NCBI RefSeq assembly: GCF_015354575.1
Contig: NZ_JACAFQ010000004.1
Span: 1-35,556, forward strand
Length of the DNA stretch: 35,556 nt
Reading direction: 5' to 3'
DNA from: Pseudomonas sp. UFMG81
GTDB lineage: Bacteria; Pseudomonadota; Gammaproteobacteria; Pseudomonadales; Pseudomonadaceae
The translations under genes and the position numbers were made by a program. The notes under the pieces were generated by a model. It saw nothing but the letters and a program-made list of their open reading frames with translations. It made no database searches and was not told the DNA's origin. Positions 24,571-32,293 of the stretch are shown piece after piece; within the stretch, counting starts at the first letter, position 1; each line of letters begins with the position of its first letter.

Positions 24571-25116
24571 ATGGTCCAGGATGTTCGTCCCAGCGGCGCG
24601 CCGTTCAAGCGCCTGTTCTTCGCCTTGTCGGTGAGCGATGCGCAACGCCGCGCCATTGCCGCTTGGCGGCGTGGCCTGAACCTGCGCAGCGGCAAGCCGG
24701 TGCCGACAGAGAACTTCCATGTGACCTTGTTGTTCCTGGGCGATGTGGATGCGGCGCAGGTGCCGGTGATCTGTGCCGCGGTCGATCAGTTGCAGCGCCC
24801 GCAAGCCCCATTGCGCCTGCAGCTCGACCGGTTGCAGGTGTGGCAACGCGCCAGCGCCCTGGTGCTCGAGCCCGAGCAGGCGCCGGCTACCCTTCGCCAG
24901 TGGGTCTACGCCTTGCAACAGGCAGTGTTGCCGCTGGGCATCGAGGAGCAGACGCGCGAGTACCGGCCGCACCTGACCCTGTCGCGGGACTTCCGCGCCC
25001 AGCTGCCGGAGGCGAGCGAGCCCCCGGCGTTCTTCCTCGCAGCGCGCAGTTTCACCCTGTACGAGTCGCGCAAGGGGCGCTACTGGCCGTTGGCCGAGTG
25101 GCCTTTGGCGGATTAG
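24571..25116 (+). CDS. thpR: RNA 2',3'-cyclic phosphodiesterase ThpR
   Basis: This is a 181-residue protein of the 2H phosphoesterase family. The two catalytic HxTx motifs are HVTL (50-53) and HLTL (134-137), within the usual LigT/ThpR frame (RLFFALS near the start). It opens 2',3'-cyclic phosphates on RNA ends. The ATG at 24571 has a GAGGAG upstream. The 214 bases between it and lpxO hold both promoters, but I see no clear operator. The gene ends six bases from the stop of the opposing siderophore receptor gene. Confidence 0.9.
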   Translation: MVQDVRPSGAPFKRLFFALSVSDAQRRAIAAWRRGLNLRSGKPVPTENFHVTLLFLGDVDAAQVPVICAAVDQLQRPQAPLRLQLDRLQVWQRASALVLEPEQAPATLRQWVYALQQAVLPLGIEEQTREYRPHLTLSRDFRAQLPEASEPPAFFLAARSFTLYESRKGRYWPLAEWPLAD

Positions 25117-25122
25117 CAGCCC

Positions 25123-27555
25123 TCAGAACTGTGGCGTGTACTTGACCGTGAACATGAAGTTGCGCGGCTCGCCGTAGTTGTTGCTGCCGTTGAGCTGGTT
25201 GAAGCCGGCGACCCAGTATTTCTTGTCGAACAGGTTGTTGGCGTTCACCGCCAGGTTCACTTCCGGCGTCAGCTGATAGGCCAGGCGGGCGCTCCACACG
25301 GTGTAGCCCGGCACCGTGTAGGTGCGTTCGTAGCCGAGGGTGTGGCTCTGGGTGGTGAAGCCCAGCCCGGTGCTCCAGCGCTGGCCATCCACTGGCAGGG
25401 TGTAGTCGGCCCAGGTGCGCAGCATGTGCTTGGGTGTCCACTGGCTGAACACGCGGCCTTCATCTTGCGGGTCATCGAGGAACTTGGTGGTGTTGTAGGT
25501 GTAGCCGGCATACAGCTGCAAGCCACTGAGCACTTCACCGCTGATCTCGGCTTCGATGCCTTGGCTGCGCACCTTGCCGGCAGCGGTGGAGCAGTACCAG
25601 TCATCACAGGCAAAGCCTGAGGCCACGTCGGTGACGGCGCGGTTTTCCTGGTCGTAGCGGAACACCGCCAACGAGGCGTTGACCCGGCCATCGAGCAGTT
25701 CACCTTTGAGCCCGGTTTCGTAGTTGCTGCCGATCACCGGCTTGAGTGGGGTGTTGCCCACGGCGCGCTCGGTCTGCGGTATGAACACGTCGGTGTAGCT
25801 GGCGTACCAGGCCCACTCACGGGTCAGGTCATAGACGAAGCCAGCATAAGGGGTGACCTGGCCCGTTTCGGTCATCCGGCTGGTGGGGTAGCGGGTGCCT
25901 GGGTCGGTGGGGCTGTCGAAGTCGATCGAGTCCCAGCGGTAGTCGAACCAGCTGACCCGCGAACCGAGGATCAGGGTCAAGTCCTCGGTGGGCTTGACTC
26001 GCCATGCGCCATACAGGCCTTTTTGCCGGATGTCGTAGGCGGCCTTGTTGGCGCGCGCGACGTCGCCCTCGAGCAAGCTGCCACGGCTGGGCTCGGGGCG
26101 ATCATGATCGATGGCGAAGAGGTTGCCGCCGGCGTCGAAGTTGCGCCAGTAGGCATCGTCCGAGGTCAGTTTGGCGTAGTTGCCGCCCACGGTGATTTCG
26201 TGTGCCAAGGGGCCTGTGTCGAAATGGCCCACCAGGTTCATGTCCAGGCCCAGCTTGGTGTTGTGGAAATCGGTGATCCAGTCGGCGTAGGTGATACCGC
26301 TGCCGTCTGCCGCCACGCCCTGGCCGGTGGACTGCACGCGCTGGTGGGTGGAGGTGTTGGTCTCGTCCATGCGCACGGCGGCGGTCTTGAAGGTCCAGTC
26401 GTCGTTGAACCGGTGCTCCAGGTCCAGGTAGTAGGTGGTGACATCGGTTTCGGCACGGCTCCAGCGCGCGCCGGTAAAAGTGGAGCGGGGCAGGTCCACC
26501 GGCTTGCCGTCGGCGTAGCGGGGGAGGCCGCGCAGCATCGGCCGGGACTGTTCGCGGCTGTAGCTGATGCCGGCGCCGACCGTGGTGGCGTCGTTCAGGT
26601 CGATGTCGAGTGCGCCATACAGCGAGTGGGTCTTGCCCCACTGGTAGTCGATGAAACTGTCGCTCTGGTCTTCGTCGGCGACCAGGCGCCCGCGCACACG
26701 CCCGTCCTGGGTCAGCGGGCCGCCAGCATCGAGCTGCAGGCCATAGTGGTCCCAGGAGCCTGCCTTGCCGGTGAGCGCGACCGTGGGCGTGGCCTGGCCG
26801 CGCTTGCGCACCAGGTTGATCGCACCCCCCGGGCTGCCGGTACCTTGCAGCAGGCCGGAGGCGCCGCGCAGCACCTCGACACGGTCGAAGAACACCAGGT
26901 CCTGGGTCGCCCAGTTGCCCAGCGAGTAGTTGTTGCGCGGGATTGGCACGCCGTCGTACTGCCAATCGTCGATCTGGAAACCGCGCGAGGTGATGACCAT
27001 GCCTGGGCCGATGCCCTGCGCGCCCACCAGGCCGGTGGTGTGGTTGATGGCGTCCTTGAGGTCGGTGATGCCCTGGTCGTCCAGCTGCTTGCGGGTGATC
27101 ACCGTCACCGACTGGGGAATTTCCTTCAGGGTGTGCACCCCCTTGCCAAGTGTGACGGCGCGCGCGGCATAGCTGCCGCTGCCTTCGCTGGTGGCATCCA
27201 GGTAGTTGTCGGTGACGCTGGTGCTGCCCAGTTCCATCACCTCGCCACCCAGGTTGGCCGGTGCCACGCTGAAGTGGCCGCTGGCGGTCACACGCAGTTG
27301 CAGGCCGCTGCCGACAAGGGCCGCCTGCATGGCTTGCTCGGCGCTCATCTCACCGGTCACGGCCGGTACTTGCTTGCCGCGTACCAGGCCGGGCTCCAGG
27401 GCGATGATATGGCCACTTTGGCTGGCAATGCGGTTGAGCGTGGTGGCCAGGTCCGCTGCGGGCAGGTTGAACGACAGGGTCTGCGCCTGGGCCAGCGTGC
27501 TGGCGCAGCTGATGGCGAGGACGAGGGGCAGGGCGCGGGGCCAGAGGTTGTGCAC
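25123..27555 (-). CDS. TonB-dependent siderophore receptor with STN signalling domain
   Basis: The protein has 810 residues from a GTG at 27555 with GGGAGAACACC upstream. A signal peptide (to AQAQ, residue 25) is followed by a secretin/TonB N-terminal domain (about 26-100, LSFNLPAADLATTLNRIASQ), a plug (EIPQSVTVITRKQLDDQG to VEVLRGASGLLQGTGSPGGAINL) and a barrel ending in F. It is an FpvA/FoxA/FiuA-like transducing receptor. When the ferric siderophore binds, the STN domain signals to the FecR-like protein encoded just upstream, which frees the ECF sigma factor. The siderophore cannot be named. A Fur-box-like site precedes it. Confidence 0.93.
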   Translation of the reverse strand: MHNLWPRALPLVLAISCASTLAQAQTLSFNLPAADLATTLNRIASQSGHIIALEPGLVRGKQVPAVTGEMSAEQAMQAALVGSGLQLRVTASGHFSVAPANLGGEVMELGSTSVTDNYLDATSEGSGSYAARAVTLGKGVHTLKEIPQSVTVITRKQLDDQGITDLKDAINHTTGLVGAQGIGPGMVITSRGFQIDDWQYDGVPIPRNNYSLGNWATQDLVFFDRVEVLRGASGLLQGTGSPGGAINLVRKRGQATPTVALTGKAGSWDHYGLQLDAGGPLTQDGRVRGRLVADEDQSDSFIDYQWGKTHSLYGALDIDLNDATTVGAGISYSREQSRPMLRGLPRYADGKPVDLPRSTFTGARWSRAETDVTTYYLDLEHRFNDDWTFKTAAVRMDETNTSTHQRVQSTGQGVAADGSGITYADWITDFHNTKLGLDMNLVGHFDTGPLAHEITVGGNYAKLTSDDAYWRNFDAGGNLFAIDHDRPEPSRGSLLEGDVARANKAAYDIRQKGLYGAWRVKPTEDLTLILGSRVSWFDYRWDSIDFDSPTDPGTRYPTSRMTETGQVTPYAGFVYDLTREWAWYASYTDVFIPQTERAVGNTPLKPVIGSNYETGLKGELLDGRVNASLAVFRYDQENRAVTDVASGFACDDWYCSTAAGKVRSQGIEAEISGEVLSGLQLYAGYTYNTTKFLDDPQDEGRVFSQWTPKHMLRTWADYTLPVDGQRWSTGLGFTTQSHTLGYERTYTVPGYTVWSARLAYQLTPEVNLAVNANNLFDKKYWVAGFNQLNGSNNYGEPRNFMFTVKYTPQF

Positions 27556-27623
27556 GGTGTTCTCCCGAGTTGAAGTTGGCTGTCAGGAGTTAGGTGCAAC
27601 AAGAAATGAAAACCGGACACCTT

Positions 27624-27638
27624 TGCGAATGATTTTCA
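27624..27638 (-). promoter_or_regulatory. Fur-box-like site before the siderophore receptor
   Basis: Minus-strand TGAAAATCATTCGCA matches the 7-1-7 Fur consensus (TGATAAT-N-ATTATCA) at 11 of 14 positions. It lies 68 bases upstream of the GTG start. The GAAAAT within it could also be the -35 element for the cognate ECF sigma factor. Confidence 0.5.
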
Positions 27639-27647
27639 AAAAAATCT

Positions 27648-28625
27648 TCAACCAGCAGGTGCCGGGCCGATCAGCGTGAGCCACGGGCCGAAGTGGCGGA
27701 TGTGAATCGGCAGGGTTTCGCCGAGGGCCTGGAGGGCCTGCTGCGGATCGTCCAGGGGGAACACGCCTTGTACGCGCAGGTCGCGTACTTCGGGGGCCAG
27801 GCGCAGGTAGCCGGGCTGATAGTCACGCAGGGCATCGATCACCCGATGCAGTGGTTCGTCGAGCACTTCAAGGCGCCCCTCGAGCCAGGCGGCACGTTGG
27901 CGCTGCTCCTCTGTCAGCCGATCGATGCGGCTGCCGTGCAGCATGGCGGCCTGGCCCTCCAGCAGGTCCAGGTGGCGACCATCGGCAAGGCTGGCCTGCA
28001 CACTATGCTGCAACACCACGACCCGGGTGGCGTCATCTTCCAGGCTGACCAAAAAGCGCGTGCCCAGGGCCTGCACCTGGCCTTGCGCGGTACGCACCCG
28101 CAGCGGCCGTTGTGGGTCGGCTGCGACCTGGATCAGCATCTCGCCGCGGCGCAGCACCAGCAGGCGCTGGCCGGCATCGAACAGCAAATCGACGGCGCTG
28201 TGGCTGTTCAGACTCAGGCGGCTGCCGTCTGCCAGCGTGAAACTACGCCGCTGCCCGCTGGCGGTGTGCAGGTCGGCGCGCCAGCCCAATGCGGCGTCGC
28301 TGCGCCAGCCCGCCCAGAGCGCGCCGCCCAGCAACCCCAGGCCTGCGAGGCCGCGCAGCACTTCGCGGCGGCTGCGAGTCGGCTGCATGAGCAGTTGGCG
28401 GGTCGCTTCTGTCTGGCCGGGTGCGCGGGTATCCATCGCCCGCAGCACCGCACAAGGGCGGCCAAGCCGTTGCTGCAGCACATCCCAGGCTTGCTGGTGC
28501 CTGGGGTCCTGGTTGAGCCATTGTTGCAAGCGGGTGGGCAAGGTGGTGTCGGTGCGGCCGGCGTTCAGTTCCACCATCCAGTCAATGGCTTGTTCGCTGA
28601 TGCGGTCGAGCTTGTGCTTGCTCAT
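27648..28625 (-). CDS. FecR-family anti-sigma factor / signal relay
   Basis: The protein has 325 residues from the ATG at 28625, which overlaps the sigma-factor stop by four bases (ATGA). The N-terminal cytoplasmic FecR domain (ISEQAIDWMVELNAG, residues 9-23) precedes a single transmembrane segment (about 92-107, GLAGLGLLGGALWAGW). The periplasmic FecR domain has FTLADGSRLSLNSHSAV and the RRGEMLIQV region, with an STN-interacting C-terminus. SRREVLR (85-91) just before the membrane helix looks like a twin-arginine signal, as reported for E. coli FecR. It holds the sigma factor inactive until the receptor reports ligand. Confidence 0.93.
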   Translation of the reverse strand: MSKHKLDRISEQAIDWMVELNAGRTDTTLPTRLQQWLNQDPRHQQAWDVLQQRLGRPCAVLRAMDTRAPGQTEATRQLLMQPTRSRREVLRGLAGLGLLGGALWAGWRSDAALGWRADLHTASGQRRSFTLADGSRLSLNSHSAVDLLFDAGQRLLVLRRGEMLIQVAADPQRPLRVRTAQGQVQALGTRFLVSLEDDATRVVVLQHSVQASLADGRHLDLLEGQAAMLHGSRIDRLTEEQRQRAAWLEGRLEVLDEPLHRVIDALRDYQPGYLRLAPEVRDLRVQGVFPLDDPQQALQALGETLPIHIRHFGPWLTLIGPAPAG

Positions 28626-29128
28626 GGTTGCAACTCGCACAGGTAGCACTGGCGCAGGGCCTGTTTCATGTAGCGGCTGACGGTGCGCTCCGAGAGGTTC
28701 AACTTGGCGGCGATGTCGACGTAGCTCAGGCCATCGAGCTGGCTGTAGAGGAAGGTGGCCTTGACGATGGCGGGCAGGCCGTCGAGCACCTGGTCGATGG
28801 CTACCAGCGCCTCGATCAGCAGCAACTGCTCTTCGGCCGACGGGGCAACTTGCTCCGGCAGCAGGGCCAGGCGTTCGAGGTAGGCCTGTTCGAGCTGGCG
28901 GCGGCGGTGGCGGTCGAAGATCAGCCGCCGGGCGATGGTCGACAGGTAGGCGCGGGGCTGCTGGATGCTGTCGGGGTCGACCCGGGCGCCGAGCATCTGG
29001 CAGAACGCTTCGGCGGCGGTATCCTCGGCATCGGCGCGGTTGCGCAGGCGCTTGTTGATGTGCTGCAGCAGCCAACGATGGTGGTCGCTGAAGAAAAAGC
29101 CCAGCTTGCGGGTTGAAGTGCTGTCCAA
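28622..29128 (-). CDS. FecI-type ECF sigma factor
   Basis: This 168-residue protein has a sigma-70 region 2 (about 10-75, HINKRLRNRADAEDTAAEAF) and region 4 (about 105-160, LDGLSYVDIAAKLNLSERTVSRYMKQAL). This is the layout of iron-starvation ECF sigmas. The start is a TTG at 29128 with GGAAG upstream; a stop codon 12 codons earlier and the lack of an ATG leave no alternative. It leads the sigma-fecR-receptor operon and is expected to activate the receptor promoter. A Fur-box-like site just upstream suggests repression by iron. Confidence 0.93.
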   Translation of the reverse strand: MDSTSTRKLGFFFSDHHRWLLQHINKRLRNRADAEDTAAEAFCQMLGARVDPDSIQQPRAYLSTIARRLIFDRHRRRQLEQAYLERLALLPEQVAPSAEEQLLLIEALVAIDQVLDGLPAIVKATFLYSQLDGLSYVDIAAKLNLSERTVSRYMKQALRQCYLCELQP

Positions 29129-29149
29129 CGACCGGCTTCCAAGTGTGAG

Positions 29150-29164
29150 TGTGAATCGTTCTCA
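29150..29164 (-). promoter_or_regulatory. Fur-box-like site before the ECF sigma gene
   Basis: Minus-strand TGAGAACGATTCACA matches the 7-1-7 Fur consensus at 10 of 14 positions and ends 21 bases upstream of the TTG start. Iron-starvation sigma genes are normally Fur-controlled, which makes the site plausible. Confidence 0.45.
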
Positions 29165-29233
29165 ATGGTAGCCGGGTCGTTCGGGTGACTGCAATGGGGC
29201 AGCCAGGGGCGGCCCCGGTGCAGGGTTGGGCGG

Positions 29234-29833
29234 TCAGGCCAGGGCGAGGCTGCCTTCGAACAGCTGTTCGCCCAGTTGCCGCGCGCGCTCCAGGCTGGCG
29301 AGGCTGTCCTGGCTCTCGCTGTCGGTGATCAGCGTGGTGCTGATCACCTCGGCACCGCAGTAGTCGAAGATGCCGTGTTCGATCTGCGTGCTCATGGCCT
29401 GGGTGTAGCCATGGCGCTCGAAGGTGGCCGCGTCGGCTCCGGCGACGCCGACCAGGTGCACGGTCAGGCCGCCGAGCTTTTTGATCAGCTTGCCATCAGC
29501 GTGGTAGTCGAACGCCCAGCCATTGCTGAACACCCGCTCCACCCAGCCTTTGAGCAACGCTGGCAGCGACCACCAGTAGATGGGGTAGACCAGCACCAGG
29601 GTGTCGGCCCGTTCGATGCGCGCCTGTTCTGTCTGAACATCTGCCGGGGGCGTGGCCAGGCGCCGGTGCACGGCGTGGTCGGCAAGGCTGAAACGTGGGT
29701 CGAAGCCTTCGCCGCCCAGGTCGGCGAATTCGCTGCTATGGCCGGCCGCCTTGAGGCCGGCGGCGATCTGCCCGGCGAGGGCGTGGGTAAGCGAGGCGGG
29801 GTCGTGGTGACCGATGACGATCAAAGCATGCAT
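29234..29833 (-). CDS. NAD(P)H-dependent flavodoxin-fold quinone oxidoreductase
   Basis: The protein has 199 residues from the ATG at 29833 (MHALIVIGHHDPASLTHAL), with GGAG upstream. This is the Flavodoxin_2 family (KefF/MdaB/NQO-like): the FMN phosphate loop GHHDPASLTH is followed by LVLVYPIYWWSLPALLKGWVERVF, the classical family stretch. It reduces quinones by two electrons in the cytoplasm. It is divergent from a TetR gene, and the 92-base gap holds a tandem operator. Induction by a quinone or other electrophile through the TetR protein is the likely regulation. Confidence 0.92.
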   Translation of the reverse strand: MHALIVIGHHDPASLTHALAGQIAAGLKAAGHSSEFADLGGEGFDPRFSLADHAVHRRLATPPADVQTEQARIERADTLVLVYPIYWWSLPALLKGWVERVFSNGWAFDYHADGKLIKKLGGLTVHLVGVAGADAATFERHGYTQAMSTQIEHGIFDYCGAEVISTTLITDSESQDSLASLERARQLGEQLFEGSLALA

Positions 29834-29889
29834 GGTGATGGCTCCATCAGCGAGTGCAGGAAAACCGCGGGCGCTATATACTCGCGGCA

Positions 29890-29917
29890 AGTTACCTTTG
29901 GTAAGTTACTTTTGGTA
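29890..29917. promoter_or_regulatory. tandem operator for the divergent TetR regulator
   Basis: Two adjacent 14-base copies, AGTTACCTTTGGTA (29890-29903) and AGTTACTTTTGGTA (29904-29917), differ at one position. The first also forms the palindrome TTACC-TTT-GGTAA, and the second continues into GGTAA. They end eight bases before the TetR ATG, so both divergent genes should be repressed from here. Confidence 0.75.
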
Positions 29918-29925
29918 GGTAAACG

Positions 29926-30522
29926 ATGTCAAGCGAAGACAAGACGGCTCCGCGCAAGCGCCTGTCCCGAGACGAGCGCCGCCGGCAGTTGCTGGATGTG
30001 GCCTGGCAACTGGTGCGCGACGAGGGCACCGAAAGCCTCAGCCTAGGGCGGCTGGCCGAGCAGGCTGGGGTGACCAAGCCGGTGGTGTACGATCATTTCG
30101 AAACCCGCACAGGGCTGCTGGTGGCCTTGTACCAGGAGTACGACGCGCGCCAGACGACCATGCTCGAGGCGGCCCTGGCCGGCAGCACCAATGACCTTGA
30201 AGCGCGCGCTTGGGTAATTGCCAAGGCGTATGTCGACTGTGTGCTGAGCCAAGGCAGGGAAATCCCTGGGGTAAGTGCGGCCTTGGCCGGCTCGCCCGAG
30301 ATGGAGGCATTGAAGCGGGTCTATGAAGGGCCGTTCATGGACAAGTGCCGACAAGCGCTGGCGCCGTTCGCGGCCAGCGGCGATATCGATGCGGCCGGCT
30401 TGCGGATGTTGGTGGGTGCCGCGGACGCCTTGTCACAGGCCGCGGCGGCTGGCGAGCTGGAGGCTGAAACGGCCCGCCGGGAGTTGCAGGCCAGTATCGT
30501 GGCGATGGTCGGGCGCCGTTGA
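29926..30522 (+). CDS. TetR-family regulator
   Basis: This is a 198-residue protein. The TetR helix-turn-helix spans about residues 38-60 (LSLGRLAEQAGVTKPVVYDHF), with the usual ligand-binding helices after it. The ATG at 29926 follows TAGGTAAACG. It is divergent from the quinone-reductase-like gene and almost certainly represses it and itself through the tandem site at 29890-29917. The inducer is unknown. Confidence 0.92.
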   Translation: MSSEDKTAPRKRLSRDERRRQLLDVAWQLVRDEGTESLSLGRLAEQAGVTKPVVYDHFETRTGLLVALYQEYDARQTTMLEAALAGSTNDLEARAWVIAKAYVDCVLSQGREIPGVSAALAGSPEMEALKRVYEGPFMDKCRQALAPFAASGDIDAAGLRMLVGAADALSQAAAAGELEAETARRELQASIVAMVGRR

Positions 30523-30579
30523 GCGGACTTGCCTGCCCGTCGTGATAGACTCCGCCGCTTCGAATCTGGAGATAGACGC

Positions 30580-31149
30580 GTGCGCAAACTGGCTGTGGTA
30601 ATGGCGGTGCTGGCCCTGGCGGGCTGTGACAACGAAGTCGAAGGCGTGCACAAGCAGGTGGCCGAGTACCTGCACAACCCCAAGACGGCCAAGTTCGCCA
30701 ACGTGCGTTTCGACACCCAGGGCTCGATCTGTGGCCAGGTGCGAGGCAAGGACGATGCCGGCAAGTTCGAGGCCTATCGCAGCTACGTGGCGATCAAGCA
30801 CGATGGCCAGTACGAGATCATCGTCGACGAGACCGGCAACAACCTGCGCATCCGTGAAGTCTGTGGCGGCGCCGAGTTGCAGCGCCGCGCCGAAGCCCTG
30901 TCCGAGCAGCCGGCACCGGAAGGCTGGGATGTGGAAGTGATCCAGGGCCCGAACATGGGGGCGTTGACCGACATGACCGCGCGCCTGATCGAGAAGGGCA
31001 TCCCCTCGTGGGTCGAGTACCGTGACGGCAAGCCGGTGGTGTTGATGGGGCCGTTCCCCGTCAAGGCCGACGCCGATGCGCGCAAGGCCGAAGTGATGTC
31101 CAAGCTGGGTACCGACTCGATCGTCATCCAGCACGGCGTCGCGCGCTGA
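30580..31149 (+). CDS. lipoprotein with C-terminal SPOR-like domain
   Basis: The protein has 189 residues from a GTG at 30580 with CTGGAG upstream; a longer in-frame start would bury the signal peptide. MRKLAVVMAVLALAGC is a lipoprotein signal with the lipobox LAGC. The +2 residue is Asp, which in E. coli retains lipoproteins in the inner membrane; in Pseudomonas the rule is less strict. A middle domain of unknown function is followed by a SPOR-like module (WDVEVIQGPNMGALTDM to SIVIQHG, from about residue 115). SPOR domains bind glycan strands stripped of stem peptides, so a role in envelope or division is plausible. Confidence 0.75.
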   Translation: MRKLAVVMAVLALAGCDNEVEGVHKQVAEYLHNPKTAKFANVRFDTQGSICGQVRGKDDAGKFEAYRSYVAIKHDGQYEIIVDETGNNLRIREVCGGAELQRRAEALSEQPAPEGWDVEVIQGPNMGALTDMTARLIEKGIPSWVEYRDGKPVVLMGPFPVKADADARKAEVMSKLGTDSIVIQHGVAR

Positions 31150-31264
31150 CAGGGCCGTCAAGAAATAGTCATGTTTCGGGTGGCTTACCCTTGGCAGGGC
31201 CTTGATGTCGAAGGACATTTTTACCGGCTATGCTGAAAGGGCGAACGCTGAGCAGGAGAGCCAC

Positions 31265-31690
31265 ATGGCAACGCTGGAACGTGCCATCGCGCTGGCCACC
31301 AGGGCACATGAAGGGCAGTACGACAAGGGTGGGGCGGCCTACATCCTCCACCCGCTGCGGGTGATGGCGCGGGTGGCCACGCCCGAGCAGCGGATTGTCG
31401 CGGTGCTGCACGATGTGCTGGAAGACACCCCGTTCACCCTCTCCGACCTTGCCCGCGAGGGTTTCCCGCTGAAGATCCTCGCCGCTCTGCTGGCCTTGAG
31501 CCGGCGCGATGGCGAGCCTTACGAGGCCTTCGTGGTACGCCTGGGTGTCGACCCGCTGGCGCGTGAAGTGAAGCTTGCGGACCTTGCCGACAACAGCGAC
31601 TTGTCGCGCATTGCCCATCCCGGCCCGGCTGACCTGGCCCGGCTGTCCCGTTACCAGCAGGCCAGCGCCTACCTGCAGGCGCTGGGCTGA
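31265..31690 (+). CDS. small HD-domain hydrolase, RelA/SpoT-hydrolase or MESH1-like
   Basis: The protein has 141 residues from the ATG at 31265, with an AGGAG ribosome site; the in-frame ATG at 31205 has none. The HD-domain residues are H15 (RAHEGQ), H29 (YILHPLRV), H49-D50 (VLHDVLEDT) and D106/D109 (LADLADN). This is the arrangement in the hydrolase half of SpoT and in MESH1-type small enzymes. It could remove pyrophosphate from (p)ppGpp or act on another nucleotide. It is shorter than MESH1, so the substrate needs testing. It follows the SPOR lipoprotein by 115 bases. Confidence 0.8.
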   Translation: MATLERAIALATRAHEGQYDKGGAAYILHPLRVMARVATPEQRIVAVLHDVLEDTPFTLSDLAREGFPLKILAALLALSRRDGEPYEAFVVRLGVDPLAREVKLADLADNSDLSRIAHPGPADLARLSRYQQASAYLQALG

Positions 31691-31711
31691 CCTGCACCGG
31701 CGCGATCGCGC

Positions 31712-31951
31712 TCAATCATCCTTCGGCACGGTCCAGAAGATCTGCACGCCGCCGTCGTCACGGTGGGCGAGGGTGACGTTGTCGTTCTCGGCGATTTCTT
31801 CCAGCAGGGTTTCCCAGTCGTCGGGCGACTCGTGTTCCAGGCGTATGAGCAAGGCGGTGCGGCTGCGCTGGGCGATGGGGCTGTTGATGATCTTCTGGAT
31901 GCGCTGACCCAGTTGTTCATAACTGCTTGGTGTTGCAGAAGTGCTGGCCAC
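31712..31951 (-). CDS. DUF1654 protein under LexA control
   Basis: The protein has 79 residues from a GTG at 31951 with AGGA seven bases upstream. In-frame ATGs further upstream fall inside the promoter and LexA box and are not used. The sequence (YEQLGQRIQKIINSPIAQRS to NVTLAHRDDGGVQIFW) is the DUF1654 family, which is common in Pseudomonas and often found near phage genes. Its biochemical role is unknown. A strong promoter with a LexA site at 31970-31985 puts it in the SOS regulon. It converges on the HD hydrolase gene. Confidence 0.85.
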   Translation of the reverse strand: MASTSATPSSYEQLGQRIQKIINSPIAQRSRTALLIRLEHESPDDWETLLEEIAENDNVTLAHRDDGGVQIFWTVPKDD

Positions 31952-31969
31952 GGGGCGTTCCTTGTTGTG

Positions 31970-32010
31970 CTGTATGTGCATACAGTATTTCACTGTAAGC
32001 TACTTCGCAA
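31970..32010 (-). promoter_or_regulatory. sigma-70 promoter overlapped by a LexA box
   Basis: On the minus strand, -35 TTGCGA (32010-32005) and -10 TACTGT (31987-31982) are 17 bases apart. The 16-base LexA site CTGTATGCACATACAG (31985-31970) overlaps the -10 and fits the CTGT-N8-ACAG consensus with perfect symmetry of its outer six bases. Binding would block the promoter until SOS induction. Confidence 0.88.
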
Positions 32011-32095
32011 CAACAAGTAGGAAGAATGCTGTGTGGTGGTTGGGCTTCGTTGGGGGGCTGCTGTGCAGCCTCCACCCGAAGCCTTGCATGGCCCG

Positions 32096-32225
32096 TGTAG
32101 GAGCGGCCTTGCCGGGGCGCCGGACCGGCCGGAAAGGGCCGCGAAGCGGCCCTATGGACCTGTGGTGCGCCACAGATGGCTGGGGCTGCTATGCAGCCCA
32201 TTCGCGACACAAGGCCGCTCCTACA
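32096..32225. repeat. REP-type repeat cluster
   Basis: Perfect 16-base outer arms (32096-32111 and 32210-32225) enclose GC-rich inner hairpins, including GGGCCGC-GAA-GCGGCCC. It fills most of the 283 bases between the DUF1654 promoter and the GNAT stop codon; I see no gene there. Confidence 0.75.
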
Positions 32226-32293
32226 GGTGATGTGCAAATTTCAGGGTGGGGCCGGCTCGCCGGCGATTGGGCCGCGCAGCGGCCCTTTGTCGA

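Noticed and set aside
31952..31993. Upstream ATG starts for the DUF1654 gene.
   Set aside because: They fall within the LexA box and the -10 element; the GTG at 31951 has an AGGA at the right distance.
31712..31993. A prophage, suggested by the DUF1654 family.
   Set aside because: No integrase, structural or lysis genes and no attachment-site duplication are seen around it.
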